DNA of 64,000 bases from JBGPQJ01 sp963709295 (GTDB taxonomy: Bacteria; Chloroflexota; Anaerolineae; Anaerolineales; Villigracilaceae): NCBI GenBank assembly GCA_963709295.1, contig CAVPVW010000008.1:496001-560000 (forward strand), read 5' to 3'. The first letter of the stretch is position 1, and every line of letters begins with the position of its first letter. The notes under the pieces were generated by a model. That model saw nothing but the letters and a program-made list of their open reading frames with translations. It had not been told where the DNA came from and did not search any database. Shown here one piece after another: positions 9,805 through 21,900 of the stretch. A program made the translations under genes and the position numbers.

Positions 9805-10163
9805 GTGGCGAACAAATAAAGCTCAAAACAATCACCTCAAGGACAATAACCCAAGTCATAGTTAAGACAATCTCTGGGTGGAGATTGTCTTGGTTAATGG
9901 TCTTATGAAATGTGTCCCTTGACTTTCAATTCTAAAAAGCGTCTAATGATACTAATCTCTCCACTGAATGGGCGGGGATTACTAAGTAAACCTTTTCTTC
10001 TATTAACCTTTCAACATTGTATCGTTATCTACTCGTGCAATATGTTATTATTGGATAGCTACACGACCTTTTTTGGTGATGGATGCCAGTAGCTTTTTAT
10101 AACCAGTACATTGCTATATTTTTGATTCTTTAATTGCAGGGGTTCCTCGCGCGCAGGTATTGC
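9805..10163. other. AT-rich intergenic region with one stem-loop
   Basis: About 360 bases without a credible gene. A perfect 11-bp stem with a 6-base loop lies at 9864-9891 (AAGACAATCTC/GAGATTGTCTT), probably the terminator of the preceding gene, although no long T-run follows. The rest is AT-rich and likely holds the promoter of the lipoprotein gene. Confidence 0.5.
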
Positions 10164-10679
10164 ATGTACAAGAAACATCAGAAGCTTGCAATTTGTCTGC
10201 TACTAGGCCTAATGCTGGCAGGTTGCAGTCCGAGCCAACCTTCCGAACCAACATTCTCCCCAACACCGGAGATTATGTCATCGCCGGAAGCTACTGAAGC
10301 CCTGCCTGGGGATTGTCCACAACCCAAGAAATGGGCGATTGAGTTCCAGCGCGAAGGGGGAATCATGGGTCTATCCCAGCAGCTTAAGGTGGGAAGCGAA
10401 GGGACCCTTCAAGCCCAGGATCTCAGTACTCAAAATACGTTCACACAAACGCTCAATCCTTCTCAAGTCCTTGAAATCCAAAATCTATTGGTCCAAGCCT
10501 GCCCTTTTGAAACCGGAAGGGCCGCTCAAGCCTGCCCGGATTGCTTTGAATATTCCATGTCCATCCAAATGGATGAGGAATTATTCCGTGTAAAAGTCAG
10601 TGATACTACCATCCCACAAGATATGCAGCCTCTAATCCAGACGCTGAGCATCCTGTTACAACAAATGTTGACTCCTTGA
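10164..10679 (+). CDS. Small lipoprotein, function unknown
   Basis: The 171-residue protein starts at the ATG at 10164 (MYKKHQKL) with a lipoprotein signal ending LMLAGC at residue 21, then a Ser/Thr/Pro linker. Cysteines at GDCPQP, VQACPFE and the CPDC pair could form disulfides. I do not recognise the fold. The next gene's AGGAGG ribosome site overlaps this gene's stop, so the two are translated together, suggesting a partner of the protease. Confidence 0.65.
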   Translation: MYKKHQKLAICLLLGLMLAGCSPSQPSEPTFSPTPEIMSSPEATEALPGDCPQPKKWAIEFQREGGIMGLSQQLKVGSEGTLQAQDLSTQNTFTQTLNPSQVLEIQNLLVQACPFETGRAAQACPDCFEYSMSIQMDEELFRVKVSDTTIPQDMQPLIQTLSILLQQMLTP

Positions 10680-10690
10680 GGAGGTTTTTT

Positions 10691-13600
10691 ATGTCACGCA
10701 TTCGAGTTTATATCCAAGCTGCCTTATCCCTGATCATTGTCTTTTCCATGATTTTGCTTCCCGTAAAACCTGCGCCAGCGGGGGCAAGCCCTGCGGCCCA
10801 AGACAAGGACGACCTCAAACGTCAATACAACCCTAGCACAGGCAAGGTGAGTTTTATAAATACTGACAATGGACTTCCTTTGGCGGCAACGAAAGTTTTG
10901 GGATGAGTCCGCCAATCCGGCATTCGCCTACGTCGAACACTTCGCTCCGGAATTCGGCTTGAAGTCTCCTGCTCAAGACCTGGCTATGGTTGAAACCAGC
11001 CGCGCAGAAGGTGGACGCGTCACCGTTCTCTTTCAACAGCAGTATCAAGGTGTCCCGGTCATGGCTGGGGAGTTAATCGTAAACACAGACGGACAGGGAA
11101 GTCTTTACTCGATCAACGGGGAAGTGTCTTCGGATTTGTCTCTTTCGACCAATCCCAAAATCAGTGCAGAGGATGCCCGTCAGACCGCGCTCAAGAGCAT
11201 GAGCAAGTGGTATAAGGCCGCGCCCGCGGATTTCACAGCTTCAGAACCGGAGCTTTGGATTTACGATCCCAGCCTGATGGGACCCGGAGACGGTCCGGTC
11301 TCTCTCGTCTGGCGCATGGAAGTACGTTCCAACGAGGTAGCCAATCCGGTTAACGAATTGATCCTTGTGGAAGCCCAGCGGGGCGGTATTGCCCTGCATT
11401 TCAATCAGATCGATACGGCTTTTTCAATACAAGACCCGGACCCCTCATTGCCTGCCACCATCACCATAGTCAACGGGTCCGGCCAATCTTCTGTCCCAGA
11501 GGACCCTTTCGGACAAAACTTAGTTGTCAAAGTGGAAAATCAAGCGCAACAGCCTTTAAGCGGGATTGAGGTTACTTTTACCGCTCCTGAAAGCGGCCCA
11601 AGCGGATTCTTTTCCGACGCAGATTCCACCTCTGCAGTTGTCGTGACAAATAACGATGGATTAGCTATTGCCCCAACATTTACTTCCAACGATATTTCTG
11701 GCGATTTCATCGTTACTGCGACGATCGCAGGTCTGCCAGATACAGCAAGTTTTATGCTAATAAATCTGGCCCCACCCGCTGACGATACTAACAAGTTTTC
11801 AGTCCCGGAAGACGCCTCAGGAATTATCAAAACCGTGGATGGGGCCGACGATGTCCTCACCTATACCACCTCCAACACAACAACTCTGCCAGGCACGTTA
11901 CTTTGCAATGAAATGGACCTCACCTGCACAGATGGCGCTGACCTGCATGCTGACAACGCGCATACGTATGCCATCGGAACCATCCAACTTTACTTCGACA
12001 AATATGCGCGGATGAGTTTCGACAATTCGGGAGGTGTGGTTATCTCTACAGTTCGCTACAGCAGCGGTTTTGCCAATGCCTTCTGGAACGGGATCCAGAT
12101 GGTCTATGGTGATGCATATGGCTTTGCCCGAGCGGATGATGTCGTGGCGCACGAATTGACACACGCCGTCACGGAACGCGAGTCCAATCTTTTCTATTAC
12201 TACCAATCCGGTGCGATCAACAAATCCTTCTCAGACGTTTGGGGAGAATACTATGACCAGACTAACGGCCTCGGCAATGATACCCCGAGTGCCAAGTGGC
12301 AGATGGGCGAAGACATCACCGGTATGGGCGCCATCCGCAGCATGAGCAATCCTCCTGCCTTTTCAGACCCTGACAGGATGACCAGTCCTTATTATTACAC
12401 AGGCTCAGGAGATAACGGCGGTGTCCACTACAACAGCGGTGTTAACAATAAGGCTGTTTTCTTAATGGTGGATGGAGGCACCTTTAATGGCAGAACGATC
12501 ACGGGCATTGGCTGGGAAAAGACTGCTGCTGTTTATTACGAAGCCGCCACCAACCTGCTGACCTCCGGCTCGGACTATTCCGATTTATATTATGCCCTCA
12601 ACCAGGCTTGCATCAATAAGACAGGCCCTGCGCTGGGTATCACTCCAACCGACTGCCTGCAAGTCCAAAATGCAGCCCTTGCGGTAGAGATGAACCTGCA
12701 GCCGGTCCCCAATTTCAACCCGGATGCGCCTGTTTGCAGCCCGATGCAGCCCCCCAATGATGCGCTCTTCGATGGACTCGAAAGCGGCACGTCAAATTGG
12801 ACTTTCAACAATGGAGCTTATACACGCTGGCAGCGTGATTCATCCTTCTATGGACCTTTTGCCCATTCCGGTGCACACTCCCTTTACGCAGATGATGCTC
12901 CGGATGTAGTGACTGACGCCACAGCCAGGCTCGCGTCGGTCACGGTTCCAGCGAATGCCTACCTGCACTTCAGCCACTCCTTCGATTTCGACCAGTGGGC
13001 GGGAACTTATTACGACGGCGGAGTGCTGGAGTACAGTACGAACGGCGGAAGTACCTGGCAGGACGCCACAGCCCTGATCGTCAATAACGGCTACAATGGC
13101 ACGATTACATCCGGTTATGGCAATCCGCTCAGCGGCCGGCAAGCCTTCGTCGGCACCAGTCACGGTTATATCAGCACGCGTCTCAATCTCAGTTCCCTTG
13201 CCGGCCAGACGGTCACCTTCCGCTGGCGGTTGGGGTTGGATGATTCGTTTTATGTAATGGGCTGGTGGGTGGATGACGTTCGAATCTACACCTGCGTCGT
13301 GCCTACCTTTACGGATGTACCTTTCGATTACTCGGTGGTATTGGGTGGTATCACCTATTACCTCCACGATTACATCGAAGCCTTGTACGACGCGGGCTAC
13401 ACCGCCGGCTGCCTGACCGGTCCGCTGCGCTACTGCCCGGATAACACCATGAATCGCGCCGAGTCTGCCGTCTTCATGCTGCGCGGTGAGTTCGGCTCCG
13501 GATATGTGCCTCCCGCTGCTCCTTGGGGTTCCTTCGCCGATGATTGGAGTCCCGGCCTATGGGCGGAGAAGTGGGCGGAAGGCATGTTGGATGCCGCCAT

Positions 13601-13919
13601 GACCGCTGGTTGCCAGACCAGCCCATTACGATTCTGCCCATGGGACCTGCTCCCTCGTGAGCAGGCAGCTGTATTTGGGTTGCGGATGAAATATGGCATG
13701 ACCCATATTCCGCCGCCTGCCAGCGGAACGCTATTCGCTGATATGACCGACACCGGCTATTGGGGCACCAAATGGGCGGAGCAGGCATATAATGATGGGC
13801 TCATACCCGCCTGCGGCACGTCAGGCGGGAAGCCCATGTTCTGCCCGAATGACTTATTTACCCGCGCTTGGGGTGCCTACTTGATCGTGAAAGCCAAGGG
13901 AATGACTCCCACTCCTTAG
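10691..13919 (+). CDS. Secreted M4 metalloprotease with Big-like and SLH domains, one frame break
   Basis: The ATG at 10691 lies 6 bases after GAGGAGG. Order: signal peptide (residues 1-37), FTP/PepSY propeptide (to ~250), an immunoglobulin-like Big_1-type domain (~255-355, LVVKVENQAQQPLSGIEVTF), M4 catalytic domain with VVAHELTHAVTERES (zinc HExxH near residue 488) and the GAINKSFSDVWGEYYD zinc-glutamate helix, a jelly-roll domain (from FDGLESGTSNW), then three SLH repeats (~870-1070) with the conserved CP and NRAE motifs. The enzyme should be a thermolysin-like protease held on the cell surface by the SLH repeats. The frame changes by one extra base at about 10896-10906 in a GTTTTGGGATGAG context. 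The Big-like insert between propeptide and protease is unusual. Confidence 0.8.
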
Positions 13920-13934
13920 GGTAAGTAAATTCAA

Positions 13935-15116
13935 TTGACCGCGCCAGCCACGAAGCATTCGGTATCGTTCTATTGTCCAGACACTCATGTGACCTATGAC
14001 CGAAATGTCATGGATCATATGGGGGTTGGAGGTGGAGCTACGGCCAGGGTCCGGATAGCCTACGCTCTTGCCGATCGCGGACATCGAGTACGTCTATTCA
14101 TCAATTGCCCAAAGGAGAGAACCGAGTTCGGCGTCGAAACACGCCATTTCTCCAAACTAGAAAAAGACGACTCGGACATCTTCATTGCCAGCACGAGTGG
14201 CGGACAATTCGATTTGACTTCGTCGGAGAAAATAAAATTCAATAGCCTGTTGAAAATCCTGCTTATTCATGGGATATCTCAGCCCAATGGCTTGTCCTAT
14301 TATCCCTTTGATTTTGTCAACTCTCCAAGCAACTTCATCCGTGAAAAAGTGGTACGCGAATGGCGAATATCGCCTGAAAAAGTCTTCGTGAGCCATCGGG
14401 GAGTCGTAGAATCCCATTTTTCTGCCCAAAGATGGAATACTCCCAAGCGCGATCCGTTTTCATTGTTGTATGCAGGGCATCCTTCTAAAGGCTTGGAAAC
14501 AGCCATCGCCATTCTCAGAAAATTACAATCCTTCGATAACCACTTCCACTTGAATGTCTATGGGGGAGTCGGGTTGTGGGGGGATGCAGGGGATAACCCG
14601 AAGCCTGAAACAGGGATAACCTATCATGGTATCATCGGGCAACGGCAATTGGCTCGTGAAATGCAGCGTTCTAGCTTCAGCTTGAACCTCCAGAGTCGGC
14701 AGGAGCCGTTCGGTATGACGCTTATCGATGCCATGCGAGCCGGTTGCATTGTCTTCGCCAGTCCGGTCGGGGCGTACCCCGAGATCGTCACACACGGTCA
14801 AAATGGATTTCTAGTGGCGGGTGAACATACTGAAGAGTCCACGCGCCAGGCTGCGGTCGACCTGATCCTGGGGTTGGTCCGCAACCCGGAATACATCGAT
14901 TACCTGCGTCGAAACGCGGTGAAAACGCCCCTGACCTGGGACCAGGTCGCAAGCACATGGGAAGGCCACTGGGATTGGTGCCTTTCCGGTAAGACCTCCA
15001 AGAACATTCCTGGGTTGGGCACCTGTAATGAATGTCAGGGAGCCTGGCTGCCCCTGGCGGATGGCCTGCATTGCATTAATTGCGGCAACTACCAAAGAAA
15101 ATCATCATCGCCCTGA
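13935..15116 (+). CDS. GT4-type glycosyltransferase with C-terminal zinc ribbon
   Basis: The 393-residue protein opens with SFYCPDTHVTYDRN and the GGG loop (GVGGGATARVRIAYAL). It carries the GT4 donor-site motif RQEPFGMTLIDAMRAG...SPVGAYPEIV at ~255-285. A retaining GT-B enzyme is expected. After the GT fold come CNECQGAW and CINCG, a four-cysteine zinc ribbon that is not part of usual GT4 enzymes. No ATG precedes the conserved N terminus, so TTG at 13935 is the likely start. It is first of a plus-strand series of surface-polymer genes. Confidence 0.78.
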   Translation: MTAPATKHSVSFYCPDTHVTYDRNVMDHMGVGGGATARVRIAYALADRGHRVRLFINCPKERTEFGVETRHFSKLEKDDSDIFIASTSGGQFDLTSSEKIKFNSLLKILLIHGISQPNGLSYYPFDFVNSPSNFIREKVVREWRISPEKVFVSHRGVVESHFSAQRWNTPKRDPFSLLYAGHPSKGLETAIAILRKLQSFDNHFHLNVYGGVGLWGDAGDNPKPETGITYHGIIGQRQLAREMQRSSFSLNLQSRQEPFGMTLIDAMRAGCIVFASPVGAYPEIVTHGQNGFLVAGEHTEESTRQAAVDLILGLVRNPEYIDYLRRNAVKTPLTWDQVASTWEGHWDWCLSGKTSKNIPGLGTCNECQGAWLPLADGLHCINCGNYQRKSSSP

Positions 15117-15171
15117 TAATCAATTCTCCTGCGAAGTGATAAAATCCTTCGGACCAAACTCGGAGGCTGTC

Positions 15172-15909
15172 ATGCACAATCCACGATCATCATTTTCCTT
15201 GCTGAAACTCCCGGCAGTTGTGGGTTTCCTGGCCCTTGTTGCAGTTACAAGTTGCCTCCCCAGCCAGAATCCCACGCCGCCAGCAGCCCCGAGCGAAGCA
15301 GCCAATACTCCCCTACCTGTGCGCTGTGATCCGATCAACATCAGCAATGATACCGGCCTGGCAATTCTGACGATGTCTGATTTCTCCCAGATCTACCTGG
15401 GACCGAACACCGAAATCCTCTTCACACCTACGGGGTATTGCCCGGGTCTGGACGAGCATTTCATTTTGCTCAAGAAAGGGCAGGTGGCGATCTCTTCGAA
15501 GCTGCCGGAAGGAAAATCGATCCAGATTGCCAGTCCGGATGGTTACCTTTCGAAACTAGGCGGCACTGGTCTGGTCACCTACGTTCCCGATGCGCATATT
15601 TTCGCGCTAGCCTGTTCCAGTGAACCGTGCAGCCTTGGGGTTTCCGAGGGCAGCCTCATTTCCTTGTTTTGCGGGCAGAGTGCGACTCTGGATGCTGCCG
15701 GTGTTTTTGTCGGACCTTCTGGAATCAACCTGGCGGAGCTGGCTCCCTATGGAGGGTGGCTCATGCCGCAGTGCGGGATTTTTGCCACTCCGGCCGGAAC
15801 ACCCGAAATCCAGACTGTCACGCCGGACACGGCAGCCACCGCCACGGCTGCCTGCGGCAGCTTCCAGGACCAGTTCCCCTTGACCCCCTGCCCGCCCTAC
15901 ACACCTTGA
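15172..15909 (+). CDS. FecR-like lipoprotein
   Basis: The 245-residue protein starts at the ATG at 15172 behind CGGAGG, with a lipoprotein signal ending VAVTSC near residue 28 and a Pro/Ala linker. The body (ILTMSDFSQIYLGPNTEILF, LLKKGQVAISSKLPEG, GTGLVTYV) has the repeated beta-strand pattern of FecR-type domains. Six or more cysteines follow. The role in the glycosyltransferase series is unknown. It lies 19 bases before the GT2 gene. Confidence 0.6.
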   Translation: MHNPRSSFSLLKLPAVVGFLALVAVTSCLPSQNPTPPAAPSEAANTPLPVRCDPINISNDTGLAILTMSDFSQIYLGPNTEILFTPTGYCPGLDEHFILLKKGQVAISSKLPEGKSIQIASPDGYLSKLGGTGLVTYVPDAHIFALACSSEPCSLGVSEGSLISLFCGQSATLDAAGVFVGPSGINLAELAPYGGWLMPQCGIFATPAGTPEIQTVTPDTAATATAACGSFQDQFPLTPCPPYTP

Positions 15910-15928
15910 TTCCGGCTTCTTGTTGAAT

Positions 15929-17008
15929 ATGACCCTCACACTCAGTTGTCTTGAAAACAAGCAGGCAGCTGGCGGTTTGGCTATTGCTCAAAGCGCCGCT
16001 GTTCTTATCCTGGCGCATGATGAGGCCGGTGTTATCGAGACCACTGTCCAATCAATCGCCCTGGCGCAAAACCCTGAAGACATCCTGTACGTCGTCGCCG
16101 ACAACTGCAGTGATGACACCGCCAAACTTGCCGCGGCAGCCGGAGCCTGTGTGCTCGAACGTCGAAGCAGGTCACCGGACGGGAAAGGTGCAGCTTTAAA
16201 ATGGTTTGCAATTCAACACAGTGATCTTCTCGAACGCCACGACCTGGTGGTAATCCTGGACGCAGACAACCTGGTTGCTCCGGAGTTCCTGAGGGACGCC
16301 AAGGCTGCTTACCAGGTCGATGGGGTCATGCAGTGCCTGGTTCAACCGGTGGGATATCACGGATCTCCGCTCAGTACACTGATTGCCCTGTCTGAAATCC
16401 ACGAACAGAAGACGGTCGATGCCATCCGCGTCAGTTTCGGCTGGCCGGTTCGTCTGCGAGGCACCGGAATGGTGATGCCTCCCTGCATCCTGAAAATTGT
16501 CGCCGGCATGATCGATACGGAAGTCGAGGATATCGCCATGAGCCTGTTGTTCACGGCTCGCGGCATCCCGGTTAAAAGGAACACACGGATCTGCGTACAA
16601 GACCCCAAACCCCGGGAATCCGTGCTTGCCTCACGGCAGCGCGCGCGCTGGTTCCGCGGGCAGTGGAATGCCTTCTGGCTCTATCGAAGAGAAGTGGGAA
16701 CGCTCATAAAACAAGGCCCGGCAGGGTGGTCATTGCTGAGTAACTTGTTCCTGAAACCCCGCTGGCTGGCTGATATGATCCTTTTGCTACTGGCGCTCGC
16801 AGCGCTTCAGGTTTCCTGGCTGCTGGCTGCTCCGCTATTGGCAAAAGCGTTGTTCGATCTGGTCTGTCTGATCTGGACAATCTTCGCCTCTGAAAACCGA
16901 AATGAATATCTCAAAGCCATTCTTCATATCCCTGGATTCATCCTGATGTGGATGCGTGGTTTCCTGTTGGCTTTCCAAAAATCCATCTGGCTTCGGGCGC
17001 GCGAATGA
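15929..17008 (+). CDS. Membrane GT2 glycosyltransferase
   Basis: The 359-residue protein has a GT-A fold: VLILAHDEAGVIETTVQSI near residue 28, ADNCSDDTA, the DADN metal-binding site (VVILDADNLVAPEF), EDIAMSL, and the processive-type motif QRARW near residue 238. Two C-terminal hydrophobic segments (DMILLLLALAALQVSWLLAAP and the one before GFLLAFQKSIW) anchor it. It probably adds sugars to a surface polymer on the cytoplasmic face. ATG at 15929 is preferred to the TTG codons before it. The stop overlaps the next gene's ATG (ATGA). Confidence 0.85.
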   Translation: MTLTLSCLENKQAAGGLAIAQSAAVLILAHDEAGVIETTVQSIALAQNPEDILYVVADNCSDDTAKLAAAAGACVLERRSRSPDGKGAALKWFAIQHSDLLERHDLVVILDADNLVAPEFLRDAKAAYQVDGVMQCLVQPVGYHGSPLSTLIALSEIHEQKTVDAIRVSFGWPVRLRGTGMVMPPCILKIVAGMIDTEVEDIAMSLLFTARGIPVKRNTRICVQDPKPRESVLASRQRARWFRGQWNAFWLYRREVGTLIKQGPAGWSLLSNLFLKPRWLADMILLLLALAALQVSWLLAAPLLAKALFDLVCLIWTIFASENRNEYLKAILHIPGFILMWMRGFLLAFQKSIWLRARE

Positions 17009-18907
17009 GGGCAAAACCCGGCCGATTCAATGGTATTGAACCGGCACTCCAAACTGCCCTGGCTTTATTGGTCCTCCTGCTTGCAATCTACGGCCTGTCT
17101 TATGCGGGACGCTTTTCAACGGACGATGAACACATCCTGGCGTCCCGCAGCCTGAGTCTGGCATTCCAGGGGGAATTGAATGATGATCGGGTGTTTGGGA
17201 ACAGCCGAATTTTCATCTACCAAAGCCTGCCTGCGGATCAGGCTTCAGCCAGCCTGGCCATCGAACCGCTGCAATCCGTGGTTGGAGCCGGCCTGGCTCG
17301 ACTGGCCCTCCTTCTGGGAAACGGCCGTGTCCAGACCCTTTTCCTGTTAAATATTTTTGCCACCGCGTTGACGGCCGTCTGTGTCTTTTTTGCAGTTCGG
17401 GTTCTAACGTACTCCGTTCTGACTGCGCTGGTCACCGCTCTTTTTTTTGGTCTTGGAACCCAGGCGTGGGTTTATACCCGCACCTTCTTTCGTGACCCGC
17501 TGGCCATGCTGTTCCTGACCTTCGCCTGGACCTGTGCCCTGATCCTTAATCAAGCCACAACGAGACGAAGCCAATGGTTGGCTGGCGTCGGGATCCTGCT
17601 GGGTCTGGCACTGGGGATGCTCAGCAAAAACACAGCCACGATCGCCCTGCCGGCGGTCGCGATTTTGTTAATCCCCTATTGGAAACGCCTGGTCAGCAAG
17701 GATAGCCCTCCCCTCAGGGTTCGGCTTGCCCGGCCAGGCATTTACCTGCCCGTTCTGGCTGTGTTGGTGGGATTCCTGACTCTATTGGTTGCCGCTCGGG
17801 GACCGCTGGTGCGTTTCAGCCTGGGTTATTATTGGGAGACTCTGGTTATTTTTGCCGCCAGTCCACATCCCCATCTCCTGCCAGCGATATTCGGGCCGTT
17901 TATCAGCCCGGGGAAAAGCATCTTTCTATACTCACCGGTGATTCTGCTCTCTCTGGTAACTTTATTGGAAAAGCGAATCGAAGCGATTGGTGCCTGGAGT
18001 TATGTCCTGCTGCTGGTCATCGCTCAGGCACTTTTTTACGACAGCCACTGGTGGGGGAGCGTCAACTGGGGCTTGCGCTTTCTATTACCTGCCATTCCGT
18101 TGCTTACGTCGCTGCGGCAGGCGTCCTCGACCGCCTGTTGAAAATGCCAAAAGGTTGGATTTGGATTGCTCTTCTGGGCTGCCTATCGGCACTGGTGCAG
18201 TTGATCGGTATCTCAACCCCCCTCGGTGACTACTACCAATACTTAATAAGCCTGTCAGAACTGGCCGCCGGCTCACTGGGCGTGTGGGACCTGCGTTATT
18301 CCGCGATCACCTGGACCGCCGCCCGCGTTATATCGGGAGAGCAATGGGATTTGGCGGCTCTGGGAAACGGCCTGCAGGGTTTGTTCTTTGCTGTCGTGTT
18401 GGTATTTCTTGCCTATCTGGCTTTCGTAAAGCTTAATTCCCGGCCGGCCTGGGCAACTCCCTTTCTTTTAGCTTGCGCATGCCTGGCAGTCTTGCTCATG
18501 CCAAAAGCATACAAAGCTGACCCGGCCTATTCCCCGACCAGGAATGATTTCCTTTCCGCAAGAGATGATCTGCTCACCCTGGCTGGCCCTCCGACGCGCT
18601 GATCATTAACAGCTACGGTTTCCCGGTTTGGCGAAACTGGATGAACTGGGGACCGGCCAGCCCGGGTTGGGTCTCGCTGCCTTTCATCCCCGCGGTTGGA
18701 TTCGAACTCCCTGCTCAGTTTGAAATAATCCTTACGGATGCAGCCAAAACGCATGAACGCGTCTGGCTGCTTTTACCGTGCGATTCCCCGTCCTCTGCTA
18801 TCCTGCTGGCAAAAATAGACCAGTTCCCTTCACTGGAACTGGCAACTGAACGGACATACATTGACGGAACATGCAGCACGAGCTTGCTGCTTTTCAATTC
18901 GCACTAG
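17005..18907 (+). CDS. Polytopic membrane protein, GT-C/GT39-like, two frame breaks
   Basis: Three frame segments together encode a ~634-residue protein with roughly ten or more membrane helices and a soluble C-terminal part. STDDEHILASRSL near residue 34 fits the acidic first-loop motif of GT-C enzymes, which use lipid-linked sugars. One base seems missing near 18110 (repair gives PAIPLLYVAAAGVLDRLL). Another is missing near 18587 (repair gives LTLAGPSDALIINSYGFP). It is translationally coupled to the GT2 gene. Confidence 0.65.
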
Positions 18908-18920
18908 ATTTAAGTCCTTC

Positions 18921-21900
18921 TCAAATTTTTCGAACCACGAATGACAGCAACTCGTCCAGTCGGGCGGTCCAGTTGTGCTTTTGAATGAATCTGTCTACCT
19001 CGTCTCTTTCCAACTGTTGCCGCATCACACTACCAGCCAGGCGGATAAACTCATCCCGTGAGGAGGCGAAAAAGACCCCGGGCATATCGCGCAGCGGTTC
19101 GAGGTCAGGGGCAACCACCGGCAAGCGCATGGCCAGGTACTCATAGACTTTGAGCGGGCTGGTTGCCTGGGTAATGGCAGATCCCTTCCAGGGCAGCAAG
19201 GCCGCATCGGCATAGGACAGGTACGCCGGCAGTTCCTTCTGGGCTTTCAACCCCAGGAAGTGAACATTGTCTTTCTTGAAGGGTGCCTGTCCACGATAAT
19301 CCCCGATCAGGGCAATCTGCGCATCCGGCTGCGCGTCCGCCAGGTCCCCCAGCAATTCCCAATCGAACCACTCGCCCCACAGCGCGCCGGTATAGATCAG
19401 GATTCGCTCTCCGACCGGCAGGTCGTCCGGCCTGGGATGGAGCTGGCGTGGATCGAAAAGATGGGTATTGACGGCGTTGGGCAGGAGCAAAACATTCCGC
19501 CTGCTGATACTCTCAAGCCGGCGGGCAAGCATGGGCAGGGTCGCCACCAGGTGCGTACTGGCCTGCGCAATCTGGCTCTCGACTTCGGGGTTGTACCACT
19601 TCCCGCCCAGCGAGGTCGCCCAGTCGTCGATTAAATCATAAGCGATTGCAGTACCGTGCTCATTCCGCAGACGCTCCACCAGGGGCAGGAAATCAGGCAG
19701 TGGAAATTCGATCAGCCCGGCGACCGGTTTGGTGAATAAAGCAGGATGCTGACCGGCGAACTCATCCAGGTTGAATTGTTCAATGGATGACCGGAACAGG
19801 TGAGGATGCGGATAGCGCAATCCAAGGTTGCGGCTCTCGTTGCGGTCAAACTTGTGGAGGAAGACCACTCCCCAGCCCCGGCGGAGTAATTCCAGGGTAA
19901 TCTGAGTCCCGCGCACTCCACCGCCGCTGTCATCCAGAGGCACACCCGAAAGCAGGAAAAAGACGCCTTTCAGTACGTCTTCCCTGCGCCGGTCGACCAC
20001 CTTCCGGTTGCGGGCACCTATTAAGAAACCCAGAACCTGCGCTCCCTGTCCGAGAGCTTTTTGCACCAGGCGCGGAAGCGGTAACTTCTCTTTGAGAGCC
20101 AAACCTGTAACAGCGCCCAGCCAGACTATGGCACACAAACCGATCCAGAGAGGCGCAAGCATCGGCTGCCAAACAAGCAGGCCAGCCAAAGTTATTACAA
20201 TAAACGATGTAAAAACCAGCCAGACGACCCACCTTACAAAATAACCCCAATAATAGCGGGCGTGCACACCGGATTCTCCATCTCCGATCGACCAGTAAAT
20301 CATTTTTTTTAGATAGCTGGAAAGCGTATCAGGGATAACCCAATCGACCACCGCTTCCGGCACAACCCCCCACTCGCCTCCCAGACGCTTTAGTTCCAGG
20401 TCAAGGTAGGTGTCCTCTCCGGTCTTGGTCAGCCATTCCGGGAAACCTCCGACCGCATGCACAGCTTCTTTATGAAATGCCACCGACCGGCAGGAGGGAA
20501 GAAAGTCCTGAGGGTTGATGTTGTTTATCCCCGGCCAGATGCCGTCACCGCCATGGTCCCGGCCCATCCGGTCTATTGAACGATAGAAACCGGCCGAAAC
20601 CCGGGTCTCCGGCTCAATCTTGAAAGGCTGGATCAACCGCTCGAGCCAGGTCTGTGCCTGGACGCAACCGAAATCAGTGACCGCGATGATCGGGTGCTTT
20701 GCCTGCTCGACGGCGATGTTACGCGCCCGCGCCATGTTGGTGCCCGGCGCCCGGATAACCCGCATGGCGATCGTAGACTTTTGAGTGAACGCCTCCAACT
20801 GTTCCACCGTTCCATCGGTCGAACCGCCATCCACGATGATGATCTCGTCCGGCGGTCGGGATTGTTCCTTGATTCCGCGGAGCCAGTTTTCCACATTGCC
20901 AGCTTCATTCTTTACGGAAGCGATCAATGTGACCTGTAACCGGTCCGGAAGATCGTTCGTCAGGGGACGCCGCCGGGTGAAACCCGGCACCAGATGAGGA
21001 TTATCAGTGTAAAGGGTCACGCGGCTGTTATCCTCGTTGACGTAGCGATCCTCAAAGGGCGGAAGCGGTCGGGACAGAAGGGACAATCTCCGCCCTCGGG
21101 GCAGGCTCCATTCTCGCGGATGCAAGCCTCGCCAAAGCCAGCGTGCCAGGCCTTCCCGGCGGCTTCCCGGCGGCAAGAAGAACTTTCGGATTTCCCACAG
21201 GTAAATCAACAGAGTCCAACCCCGGCTTCCATGTATCTCATGCAGCTGGTGGGTCAGGGTCAGGACCTGATGCTCCTTTTCTGAAGCCCTGGCATCCAGT
21301 TGGGTTACCCTGGATTGAAGCCTGGTCAACTGGGTGGCAAGGGAATCTCTTTCGCGGTCCGCCCGGGCAAGCTGCTGTGCCTGGGCTAATATTCGCTCCG
21401 CCCGGTCGTGGAGCGCAGCATCCTTTTCAGCGATACGCTCGAGCAGTTCTGCACTCTCGCGTTGTTGAGCCGCCAATTGAAGATTACGTTCCTGAAGCGC
21501 AACAAACTTTTCCGACAACAACCGGGCCTGATCAAGACTGAACTGCTTGAAGAACCGGCCGCTCCCCATTGGGCTCGCGTCCATTTTTAATTCAACAAAC
21601 TTTTCCACAAGGGTGCGATTGCCTGTCGCGCGTAACTTCAGCTCACTGCATCCAGCTTCAACAAGGTTCCTCAATTCAATTCGTCTATCCCAGGCAGCAT
21701 TCAAACTCTCGAGCAGCTTTTCGCTGGACAAACCTGCGATCGGTAAGGTGAATTCCCCCAGCCCAAGGTCGTTCATCACATGAGTGACCTTGTCATCATA
21801 GGCAAGCGCCACCACCGGCACGCCGCTCAAGGCTGAAAAGACAACGGAATGGTAGCGCATGCCGAGGGTGAGGTCACAGCCGGCAACAAGACCAGCCAAC

